Below are positions 1 to 7,867 of a stretch of DNA of 8,914 bases, one piece after another. The notes under the pieces are model-generated. The model was not told where the DNA came from. It ran no database searches and worked only from the letters and a program-made list of their open reading frames with translations. The position numbers and the translations under genes were made by a program. This DNA is from Thermoflexales bacterium. Its GTDB lineage: Bacteria; Chloroflexota; Anaerolineae; B4-G1. Each line of letters starts with the position of its first letter. Positions within the stretch are counted from its first letter, which is position 1. The stretch covers positions 1 to 8,914 of the forward strand of contig SKQX01000177.1 of NCBI GenBank assembly GCA_007118795.1, written 5' to 3'.

Positions 1-162
1 CACGCCCTGCTCTCGTGGCGTGAGGGCCAGTGGTGGCTGGAGGATCGAGACAGTCGTAACGGCACGCTCCTGAACGGGGAGCCTGTCGAGGATCCCACCA
101 TTGTGGGCACCGGGGACGTCATCGCCATCGGCCGCACCACGCTGAGAATCGAGACCGACTAG
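1..162 (+). CDS. FHA-domain protein, C-terminal end (partial at the left edge)
   Basis: The reading frame is open from base 1 to a TAG at 160-162 and gives 53 residues. The visible part is the second half of a forkhead-associated (FHA) domain: it begins at the conserved His of the SxxH motif, followed by a Trp-Trp-Leu strand. Next comes DRDSRNGTLLNG, the counterpart of the family's D-x-x-S-x-N-G-T-x-V-N-G loop, and then a G-D-x-I-x-I-G turn and a last strand ending RIETD. FHA domains bind phosphothreonine peptides and often act with Ser/Thr kinases or secretion and cell-envelope systems. The protein ends right after the domain, so FHA is its C-terminal module; whatever precedes it lies outside the window. 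The next gene downstream is convergent, so the two share only a terminator region. The domain call is firm; the role of the whole protein is unknown. Confidence 0.85.
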   Translation, partial: HALLSWREGQWWLEDRDSRNGTLLNGEPVEDPTIVGTGDVIAIGRTTLRIETD

Positions 163-182
163 CCCCGGGGACGAGCCCCATA

Positions 183-213
183 GGGGGAGACCCGGGCAGG
201 TGGCTTGCCGGGC
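183..213 (+). repeat. Partial second copy of the intergenic repeat seen before argS
   Basis: GGGGGAGA at 183-190 and TTGCCGGGC at 205-213 match 4460-4467 and 4482-4490 at the same distance, while the 14 bases between differ. Both copies lie shortly downstream of a stop codon. With two short anchors only, common origin is plausible but not certain. Confidence 0.3.
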
Positions 214-344
214 AAACCAGAAACCAGCAGGCTTCGCGGGTCCCGGGACGAAGGAGCCGCTGGCCCCCAATACCGGACCCGCCCAGCTGGAATCGGGGCT
301 TCCTCGACGGCGGACGAGCGCGCCCCGAAGGGTCTTCTTGGCCA

Positions 345-405
345 GCGTGAAGGAGCTTCTTCGTCGCTCCCGTCGCTGCGCATCCTTCGCTCCTCAGCGT
401 GACGA
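345..405 (-). repeat. Dispersed-repeat-like sequence
   Basis: Read on the - strand, this stretch begins GTCACGCTGAGGAGCGAAGG and continues with GCAGCGAC and GAGCGACGAAGAAG. It strongly resembles the short family of the type GTCATGCTGAGGAGCGAAG...GACGAAG that I recall as multi-copy between genes in several GC-rich bacteria, Chloroflexota among them. The internal direct periodicity of GCGA and GACGA units is visible directly. Only one copy is in the window, so its repeated nature rests on recall and not on a count. Confidence 0.5.
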
Positions 406-419
406 GTGCGGTCGTCGGG

Positions 420-839
420 CTATTCGCTCTTCTCCCCCAAAAACCGGTCGACGGCGTCCGCGATCTCCCCGATGCGGACGGGTCGGAGCAGGTAGGCAGC
501 GCAGTGAGGGCTGACCTCATCGAAGGCGAGGTGCTGCAGGCGGCCCACCACCAACACGAGCGGCGTGCCGGTCTGGGCTTCCAGAAGACGCGCCAAATCG
601 TCAGGGCTAACCCGCCGAACTATGTGAATCAGCATCGCCAGAGGATCCACCCCCAACAATACGACGAGTTTCAGCGCCCCGCTCACGTCGGAGGCAGAGA
701 TCACCGCGCGTTCTAGGCTCTCGCCGATCTGGGCCGCCAGGAGCACGCGGGCACGCCACGAAGCTGAAGCCACCACCACGGGCGGCTGTCCTTTCTCAGT
801 CACGGCGGACACGATACCACTGGGCCGCTGGCGCCACAA
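420..839 (-). CDS. Degenerate response-regulator receiver (pseudo-receiver) protein
   Basis: The 139-residue product is a single small domain with the alternating strand/helix pattern of a CheY-like receiver. It starts with strand PVVVAS (about residues 19-24) and ends LLRPVRIGEIADAVDRFLG, the usual strand-5/helix-5 ending in which K-P-V normally marks the conserved Lys. Here that Lys is Arg. Strand 3 (LAMLIHIVRRVSPDD) has no Asp at the phospho-acceptor position, and the Thr/Ser switch strand reads PLVLVVG with neither. It is therefore unlikely to be phosphorylated in the usual way and may act as a constitutive or partner-binding module. An in-frame TGA at 840-842 limits the start to TTG at 839 or internal GTGs at 812 and 803. 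TTG is preferred because a purine-rich GGGGGGAAGG ends nine bases before it. No output domain is present. The fold call is moderate and the function unknown. Confidence 0.6.
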   Translation of the reverse strand: MWRQRPSGIVSAVTEKGQPPVVVASASWRARVLLAAQIGESLERAVISASDVSGALKLVVLLGVDPLAMLIHIVRRVSPDDLARLLEAQTGTPLVLVVGRLQHLAFDEVSPHCAAYLLRPVRIGEIADAVDRFLGEKSE

Positions 840-848
840 TCACCCTGG

Positions 849-858
849 CCTTCCCCCC
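849..858 (-). promoter_or_regulatory. Ribosome-binding site deciding a TTG start for the receiver gene
   Basis: On the - strand, GGGGGGAAGG lies nine bases before TTG (839-837). The alternative GTG starts at 812 and 803 have no purine-rich tract in front of them. This supports the longer, TTG-initiated protein. Confidence 0.5.
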
Positions 859-859
859 A

Positions 860-873
860 CTGGCACGTGCCAG
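860..873. promoter_or_regulatory. Perfect 14-bp palindrome, candidate operator
   Basis: CTGGCACGTGCCAG is fully self-complementary and sits 20 bases upstream of the TTG start of the - strand receiver gene, next to its ribosome-binding tract. The position and perfect symmetry suggest a dimeric regulator's site. A small hairpin in the leader mRNA is the alternative. No -10/-35 pair for the receiver gene was convincing nearby. Confidence 0.35.
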
Positions 874-991
874 CCAGCGAAGCGGCCAATCGCCCGCCTG
901 CCAACTGACACACCCTGGTACAACAGATGGATTCGGCACGCCGGTGATACCGTCCGGACCGGGCGAAGGGTGGTCTCGCTCTCCGATGAGC

Positions 992-1019
992 TTGCGACCA
1001 CGCCGTCAGGGGGTATAAT
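992..1019 (+). promoter_or_regulatory. Sigma70-type promoter upstream of secA
   Basis: TTGCGA (992-997, four of six consensus bases) is followed after 16 bases by a perfect TATAAT (1014-1019). Transcription would start near 1026, giving a leader of about 45 bases before the secA ATG. It is the only strong promoter-like pair seen between the receiver gene and secA, and probably also serves argS and dcd. Confidence 0.7.
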
Positions 1020-1070
1020 CAATAGTTAGTCATCTAGTCTGAAGGCTGGCAGGGGGAGTGAGTCGATTCT

Positions 1071-4331
<3,261 letters not shown>

Positions 4332-4448
4332 AAGCTGGCGTCCCGAGCATCGCCGCCCCCGTCTTCGCCGGCGGCAGGGCCGGACGCCTTCCCATGGGCT
4401 CCCCGGACCGCATAGCGTCCCGCCATCCGCAATCGCATACGGCCATAG

Positions 4449-4500
4449 CTCTCCCTCTGGGGGGAGAGGCCCAGCCCGGTGTTGCCGGGCCGTGAGGGGA
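4449..4500 (+). repeat. Intergenic palindromic repeat supplying the argS ribosome-binding region
   Basis: The order CTCTCCC - loop - GGGAGAGGCC - GCCCGG hairpin - TGAGGGG resembles a widespread class of dispersed sequences (CTCTCCC...GGGAGAGG...GTGAGGG) found between genes in many GC-rich bacteria. A partial counterpart is at 183-213: both copies have GGGGGAGA and then TTGCCGGGC exactly 22 bases further on, with a diverged middle. The class resemblance is from recall; the shared anchors and spacing are seen directly. Confidence 0.4.
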
Positions 4501-4505
4501 AAGAG
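4495..4505 (+). promoter_or_regulatory. Ribosome-binding site deciding the argS start
   Basis: AGGGGAAAGAG ends six bases before GTG 4512, with its AGGGGA core 11 bases before it. The longer frame from GTG 4479 would place its start codon inside the GCCCGG hairpin and add residues (LPGREGKEH) that do not look like ArgS. GTG 4512 is therefore preferred. Confidence 0.6.
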
Positions 4506-4511
4506 CACACC

Positions 4512-6200
4512 GTGACAGCACTGATCAGCGACCAGGTCGCATCTCTCATCGAGGACGGCATACGGCTCGCCCAGGAGGCACAAGCCCTGCCCCCCTTCCC
4601 GGTGCCCCACGTCGGCGTCGAGCGACCACGCCAGACGGCCCACGGAGACTACGCCACGCCCGTCTGTCTCCAGTTGACCGAGGAAGCCAGGATGGCACCG
4701 CGAGCCATCGCCACCCGCGTCATCGAGTATCTGCCCACAGCTTCCTTCCTGGGCAAGGTCGATGTGGCCGGACCTGGGTACATCAACGTGACGCTCGACT
4801 CTTCCTGGGTCGCGCGCCAGACCCGAGCTATCCTCGAGACCGGTGACAAGTGGGGCCACGTGGATCTCGGCAGCGGCGACTGCGTGCAAGTCGAGTTCGT
4901 AAGTGCCAATCCCACTGGTCCGATCACCGTCGGTTCCACGCGAAACGCCGTCATCGGGGACGTGCTGGCCAGCGTCCTGGATGCGGCCGACTTTGTGGTC
5001 GAGCGCGAGTACTACGTCAACGACGCTGGCTCGCAGGTGCGGAAGTTTGGCGAGAGTCTCTACGCCCGCTACGCCCAGGCTCTGGGCGAGGAGGAACCCT
5101 TCCCCGGTGACGGCTACCTCGGGGGGTACGTGGTGGATATGGCCGCGGAGTTCGCCCGTCAAGTTGGGCACAGCTACCTGAAGATGGACCGCCAAGAAGC
5201 GATCCAGGCCCTGGGGGAACGGGGCATCGAGTGCGTCTTGGGCCAAGCGCGGGCTGATCTGGCCGCGCTGCGGGTCAGCTTCGACACCTGGTTTCGTGAG
5301 AGGAGCCTGTATGATTCCGGCCTCTTCGATCGCCTGCTCCAGAAGCTCCGCAAGGATGGCTACGTAACCGAGCGGGAGGGCGCCGTCTGGTTCACGTCAC
5401 CGGATCTGGAGGAGGACGCGGTCCTCATTCGTTCTCCCCAGGTCATCTCCAACCCCGAAGAGCGCCCTACCTATCTCGCCTCCGACGTCGCTTATGTGTG
5501 GAACAAGCTCATGGAGCGAGGATTCGACCGAGCCATATACGTCTGGGGGGCGGACCACCACGGCGACGTGCCCCGGGTCAGGGCTGCAACGAAAGCATTG
5601 GGGCTCGATCCCGACCGGGTCGAGATCATCCTCTACCAAATGGTCAACCTGAAACGCGGTACCGAGGACGTGCGCATGTCGAAGCGGGCCGGCGAGTTCG
5701 TCACGTTGCGGGAGATGATCGACGAGGTCGGCCCGGATCCGATCCGGTTCCTGCTTCTCACTCGCACTGTCGACGCTACCATCGACTTCGACCTCGACCT
5801 GGCCGTCGAGCAGTCCGAGAAGAACCCGGTTTACTACGTGCAGTACGCCCACGCCCGTATCTGCAGCATTCTCCGCTACGCCGCCGAGCAGGGATGGGAC
5901 CCTGACCACGAGGGCGACGTGGCGCTCCTTACCCACGAGAGCGAGCAAGCCCTGATCCGCAAGATGCTGGAGCTCCCCGAGATCGTGGCGTACGCCGCCG
6001 AACAACGGGCACCCCACCGTCTGACCTTTTACGCCCAGGAGCTCGCGGCGCAGTTCCACGCCTTCTATCGAGACTGCCGCGTGGTGGCAGAGGAGGATGC
6101 AGAGCGAACGCGCGCCCGCCTGATGCTGGTGCGAGCCGCTCGCACGACCCTGGCCCAGGTCCTGGGCCTCCTCGGCGTCACCGCACCGGAGCGGATGTAG
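4512..6200 (+). CDS. argS: Arginyl-tRNA synthetase
   Basis: ArgS is the cytoplasmic class I enzyme that charges tRNA-Arg with arginine using ATP. From GTG 4512 the product is 562 residues, normal for the family. The N-terminal additional domain (about 1-95) is followed by the catalytic core: VEFVSANPTGP leading into the HIGH region, REYYVNDAGSQVRKFG, YVWGADHHGDVPRVRAA, and the KMSKS-type loop VRMSKRAGEFVTL with R388-M389-S390-K391. The all-helical anticodon-binding domain fills the C-terminus (NPVYYVQYAHARICSILR through FHAFYRDCRVV to the end). The oddity is the HIGH signature: at residues 139-142 it reads T-V-G-S, so both histidines usual in ArgS (HVGH) are replaced. Everything else looks intact, so I expect a working enzyme with a lineage-specific motif. 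It lies 180 bases after secA and 36 bases before dcd, consistent with one operon. Confidence 0.96.
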   Translation: MTALISDQVASLIEDGIRLAQEAQALPPFPVPHVGVERPRQTAHGDYATPVCLQLTEEARMAPRAIATRVIEYLPTASFLGKVDVAGPGYINVTLDSSWVARQTRAILETGDKWGHVDLGSGDCVQVEFVSANPTGPITVGSTRNAVIGDVLASVLDAADFVVEREYYVNDAGSQVRKFGESLYARYAQALGEEEPFPGDGYLGGYVVDMAAEFARQVGHSYLKMDRQEAIQALGERGIECVLGQARADLAALRVSFDTWFRERSLYDSGLFDRLLQKLRKDGYVTEREGAVWFTSPDLEEDAVLIRSPQVISNPEERPTYLASDVAYVWNKLMERGFDRAIYVWGADHHGDVPRVRAATKALGLDPDRVEIILYQMVNLKRGTEDVRMSKRAGEFVTLREMIDEVGPDPIRFLLLTRTVDATIDFDLDLAVEQSEKNPVYYVQYAHARICSILRYAAEQGWDPDHEGDVALLTHESEQALIRKMLELPEIVAYAAEQRAPHRLTFYAQELAAQFHAFYRDCRVVAEEDAERTRARLMLVRAARTTLAQVLGLLGVTAPERM

Positions 6201-6236
6201 AGTCGCAAGTAGCAAGTAACCCAGGAGCCAATCAGT

Positions 6237-7112
6237 ATGGGACTCAAACCTGATCACTGGATTCGTAAGATGGCCCTCGAGCACGCCATGGTCGCGCCCT
6301 TCGTGGACGGCCAGGTACGGGACGGCGTCATCTCATACGGCTTGTCCTCCTACGGCTACGATATCCGGGTCGCCGATGAGTTCAAGATCTTCCAGCCGGA
6401 GATCACCGCCTCCAGGCTCTCCGACGTGCGGTCCGCATACGTCGCGGGCCTGCTGGATGCCGAGGGCGGTATCGGTTATCAGGCTGACGAGGACAGCGGC
6501 AAAGCCTGCCTGGCCCTCGATTTCGGCGAGGGCGATCGAGACCTTATGGAGGGTCTCCAGGTCATCATCGGCACCGGCCATCTCCGGGAAACCAGTGACG
6601 GCCGCTGTCGCCTCATGGTCACCAAAGCCGCCGATGTCCAGTGCGTGCTGTCCCAGGTTCTGCCTTACCTCACCTATCGTCGGAATGCTGCCTCCCGAGC
6701 TCTGGCGGAGCTGAAGTCGAACAAGTCGATTGTGGTCGATCCCAAGGACTTCGACGCCGACTCCTTCGTCGATTATCGGGGTGACGTCTGCCTGATTCCC
6801 CCCAACTCCTTCGCTCTGGGCCGGACCGTTGAGTACTTTCGAGTGCCCAGGGGCGTGTTGACGATCTGTGTCGGCAAGAGCTCATACGCTCGCTGCGGCA
6901 TCATCGTCAACGTCACGCCCTTTGAGCCGGAATGGGAAGGGTACGTCACTCTTGAGATCAGCAACACCACCCCGCTGCCGGCCAAGATCTACGCCAATGA
7001 GGGCATCGCTCAGGTGCTCTTCTTCGAAGGGGATGAGGAATGCGAGAACTCCTACGCGGATAAGAAGGGTAAATACCAGCGACAACAGTCCATCGTGCTG
7101 CCTCGGCTATAG
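6237..7112 (+). CDS. dcd: dCTP deaminase with an in-frame LAGLIDADG-domain insertion
   Basis: Dcd converts dCTP to dUTP (some relatives go on to dUMP), feeding thymidylate synthesis in the cytoplasm; family members are homotrimers. Residues 1-52 match the family start (KPDHWIRKMA..., VISYGLSSYGYDIRVADEFKIF), and residues 164-291 match the rest (SIVVDPKDFD, GDVCLIPPNSFALGRTVEYFR, CGIIVNVTPFEPEWEGYV, ISNTTPLPAKIYANEGIAQ, YADKKGKYQ). The catalytic Glu is 240 in TLEISN; Ser215 and Arg219 in GKSSYARCG correspond to E. coli Ser111 and Arg115. Family proteins of this form have about 185-190 residues; this has 291, the excess being about 107 residues between F52 and S164. Removing them leaves a complete enzyme of about 184 residues. 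ATG 6237 follows AGGAG (6223-6227) at nine bases. The frame is intact with no stop or frameshift, so the fused protein is probably made as one chain. Confidence 0.95.
   Translation: MGLKPDHWIRKMALEHAMVAPFVDGQVRDGVISYGLSSYGYDIRVADEFKIFQPEITASRLSDVRSAYVAGLLDAEGGIGYQADEDSGKACLALDFGEGDRDLMEGLQVIIGTGHLRETSDGRCRLMVTKAADVQCVLSQVLPYLTYRRNAASRALAELKSNKSIVVDPKDFDADSFVDYRGDVCLIPPNSFALGRTVEYFRVPRGVLTICVGKSSYARCGIIVNVTPFEPEWEGYVTLEISNTTPLPAKIYANEGIAQVLFFEGDEECENSYADKKGKYQRQQSIVLPRL
6399..6716 (+). mobile_element. LAGLIDADG homing-endonuclease-like domain inserted within dcd
   Basis: Residues of about 55-160 of the dcd product do not belong to dCTP deaminase. They begin with an acidic/Ser-rich lead and VRSAYVAGLLDAEGGIGY, in which residues 69-77 (VAGLLDAEG, bases 6441-6467) align with all nine positions of LAGLIDADG. 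Glu76 is at the metal-binding acidic position. Then come strands CLALDFG, helix DRDLMEGLQVIIGTG, strands GRCRLMVTK, helix VQCVLSQVLPYLTYRR, and a final helix AASRALAEL. That order is typical of single-motif LAGLIDADG domains of about 90-110 residues. No intein blocks are seen: there is no N-terminal Cys/Ser block A, no TxxH, and no His-Asn before Cys/Ser/Thr. The length is also below a splicing domain's. Single-motif enzymes usually cut DNA as homodimers. Whether it is active, domesticated or inert is unknown. Exact borders are uncertain by several residues. Confidence 0.85.
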
Positions 7113-7114
7113 CG

Positions 7115-7142
7115 TTGACCGAGGCTGGTTTCCTAGTATAAT
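7115..7142 (+). promoter_or_regulatory. Strong sigma70-type promoter for tRNA-Val
   Basis: TTGACC (7115-7120) and a perfect TATAAT (7137-7142) are 16 bases apart. Transcription should start near 7150, about 13 bases before the tRNA. The -35 box starts two bases after the dcd stop codon. Confidence 0.8.
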
Positions 7143-7162
7143 GATTCTGGACAGGTCCCGCC

Positions 7163-7236
7163 GGGCGGTTAGCTCAGCTGGTCAGAGCGCCTCCCTTACA
7201 AGGAGGAGGTCATAGGTTCGAGTCCTATACCGCCCA
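7163..7236 (+). tRNA. tRNA-Val (anticodon UAC)
   Basis: The 74 bases fold into a standard cloverleaf: acceptor GGGCGGT / ACCGCCC with discriminator A, D stem GCTC / GAGC, anticodon stem CCTCC / GGAGG with loop CTTACAA, variable loop AGGTC, and T stem ATAGG / CCTAT with loop TTCGAGT. Anticodon UAC reads valine GUA and, with a modified U34, other GUN codons. The 3' CCA is not encoded (the next bases are CTCG), so it must be added by the nucleotidyltransferase. No helix has a mismatch, so the gene is expected to be functional. Confidence 0.97.
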
Positions 7237-7477
7237 CTCGGGCCGGGCCCCTGCCGAGCCCCGGCTCCGCAGGCCAGACCCAGACGCCCGGTAACGGCTG
7301 GCCGGAGTTTCGGTACGCGCGGAGAGAAGCTCGCAGCGAGACTCGGCTCAAGAGTGTGCCCAAGGTTCTGGCTCGTTGCTCTCCCCGATCTTGGGCCCCT
7401 CGCAAGATTTGGCGAGGTCGCCCCGGAGCGGCAAGAGCCCAACGTATCATCTGCTACTCACAATAAGGAGTGTAACA
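7237..7477 (+). other. Structured spacer between tRNA-Val and gcvH
   Basis: No gene is supported here. A strong hairpin follows the tRNA at 7250-7273 (CCTGC / GCAGG outside, GAGC / GCTC inside, loop CCCG). It lacks a T-run but may mark the tRNA transcript end. Farther on, GGAGAG (7321-7326) can pair with CTCTCC (7379-7384) around a CTCG-CAG-CGAG hairpin (7330-7340). Two alternative hairpins then overlap: ATCTTG (7388-7393) with CAAGAT (7403-7408), or CCTCGC (7398-7403) with GCGAGG (7412-7417). The only promoter-like element before gcvH is TATCAT at 7445-7450, with no matching -35. No glycine riboswitch core was recognised. Confidence 0.45.
7250..7273 (+). terminator. GC-rich hairpin after tRNA-Val, possible terminator
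   Basis: The stem is five pairs, a C-C mismatch, four pairs and a CCCG tetraloop. It sits 14 bases after the tRNA's last base. Because no run of T follows, it may serve processing or Rho-assisted ending and not intrinsic termination. Confidence 0.3.
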
Positions 7478-7867
7478 ATGAAACTCGATCCCGAAGCACG
7501 CTACACTGAGCACCACGAGTGGGCCCGCTTAGTGGACGATGAAGTGGTCTGTGGGATTACGGACCACGCTCAGGAGACCCTGTCCGACGTCGTCTACGTT
7601 GAGCTGCCTATGGTCGGGGACGTCTTCGATGCCGGCGAGCCATACGGCGTGGTGGAATCGGTGAAGGCCGCATCCGACCTTTACGCGCCGGTCAACGGTG
7701 AGATCACGGCCATTAACGAGGAGCTGGAGAGCGCCCCGGAACTCGTCAACCAGGACCCGTATGGGGAGGGCTGGATAATCCGAATGGAGCCGTCGGATCC
7801 CGATAAATTTGCCGAGTTGATGACGGCGGAGGAGTACGAGGCTTTTGTTGAGGAAGAGGAGGGGTAA
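7478..7867 (+). CDS. gcvH: Glycine cleavage system H protein
   Basis: GcvH carries a lipoyl arm that shuttles the methylamine group from the P protein (glycine decarboxylase) to the T protein and is reoxidised by the L protein. The product has 129 residues, the same as E. coli GcvH. The lipoylation site is Lys63 in VESVKAASDLYAPV, within the hybrid-motif beta barrel. YTEHHEWARL at the N-terminus and the acidic tail (ELMTAEEYEAFVEEEEG) are typical of the family. ATG 7478 is chosen over an upstream in-frame start at 7376 because AAGGAG (7465-7470) sits seven bases before it and the extra 34 residues are not GcvH-like. gcvPA follows 71 bases later, so the two are probably co-transcribed. gcvT is not adjacent on the upstream side, unlike many gcv operons, and must lie elsewhere or downstream. 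GcvH homologues can also serve lipoate transfer, but the context favours glycine cleavage. Confidence 0.97.
   Translation: MKLDPEARYTEHHEWARLVDDEVVCGITDHAQETLSDVVYVELPMVGDVFDAGEPYGVVESVKAASDLYAPVNGEITAINEELESAPELVNQDPYGEGWIIRMEPSDPDKFAELMTAEEYEAFVEEEEG

Larger units (their letters stand above)
163..419. other. Non-coding spacer between convergent genes, rich in inverted repeats
   Basis: No credible gene lies here; the short open frames are those expected at this GC content. The stretch holds a CCCC-ATA-GGGG hairpin at about 177-187, and an 8-bp inverted repeat GCGGGTCC / GGACCCGC at 236-243 and 275-282 with a 31-base loop. A tail at about 345-405 resembles a dispersed repeat and is listed separately. 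The hairpins may end transcription of the FHA gene and of the opposing receiver gene, but none is followed by a clear T-run, so a terminator call is only an inference. Confidence 0.5.
4332..4511 (+). promoter_or_regulatory. secA-argS intergenic leader with stacked hairpins
   Basis: No gene lies here. Visible structures are a GCCGCC / GGCGGC pair at about 4351-4374, a 7-bp hairpin CTCTCCC (4449-4455) / GGGAGAG (4462-4468) with a 6-base loop, and a 6-bp hairpin GCCCGG (4474-4479) / CCGGGC (4485-4490) with loop TGTTG. No T-run follows either of the last two, so they are not classic intrinsic terminators. No good -35/-10 pair is seen, which fits read-through from secA. The last hairpin ends only a few bases before the argS ribosome-binding site, so it could affect translation. 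Confidence 0.5.

Noticed and set aside
399..716. + strand open frame of 105 codons
   Set aside because: It overlaps the receiver gene in antisense; the - strand frame has a recognisable fold and this one does not.
840..1022. Small - strand open frame of 60 codons ahead of the receiver gene
   Set aside because: It starts at TTG across the secA promoter, has no domain character and no clear ribosome-binding site; its stop TGA directly precedes the receiver start.
4479..4511. Upstream GTG start for argS
   Set aside because: The codon lies within the GCCCGG hairpin, and the extra 11 residues are not family-like; GTG 4512 has the ribosome-binding tract.
6397..6710. CGGAG at both edges of the dcd insert (6397-6401 and 6706-6710) as a target-site duplication
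   Set aside because: Five bases is expected by chance in GC-rich sequence, and homing endonuclease insertion does not normally leave such duplications.
6393..6719. Intein in dCTP deaminase
   Set aside because: The insert shows no N-terminal splicing block, no TxxH and no terminal His-Asn before Cys/Ser/Thr (the nearest Asn, 162, is followed by Lys). At about 107 residues it is shorter than known splicing domains.
6393..6719. Group I or group II intron containing an endonuclease gene
   Set aside because: The whole insert is open in the dcd frame and is accounted for by the LAGLIDADG domain, leaving no room for a ribozyme core.
7421..7450. gcvH promoter with TATCAT at 7445-7450
   Set aside because: No -35 element or extended -10 is found at the right distance.
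7376..7477. Upstream start for gcvH
   Set aside because: The added 34 residues are not GcvH-like, and ATG 7478 has AAGGAG at seven bases and gives the standard 129 residues.
7237..7477. Glycine riboswitch before gcvH
   Set aside because: GGAGAG and CTCTCC are present, but the conserved CCGAAGG-type core and the CAGG-AAAAGGAC segment of the aptamer are absent.
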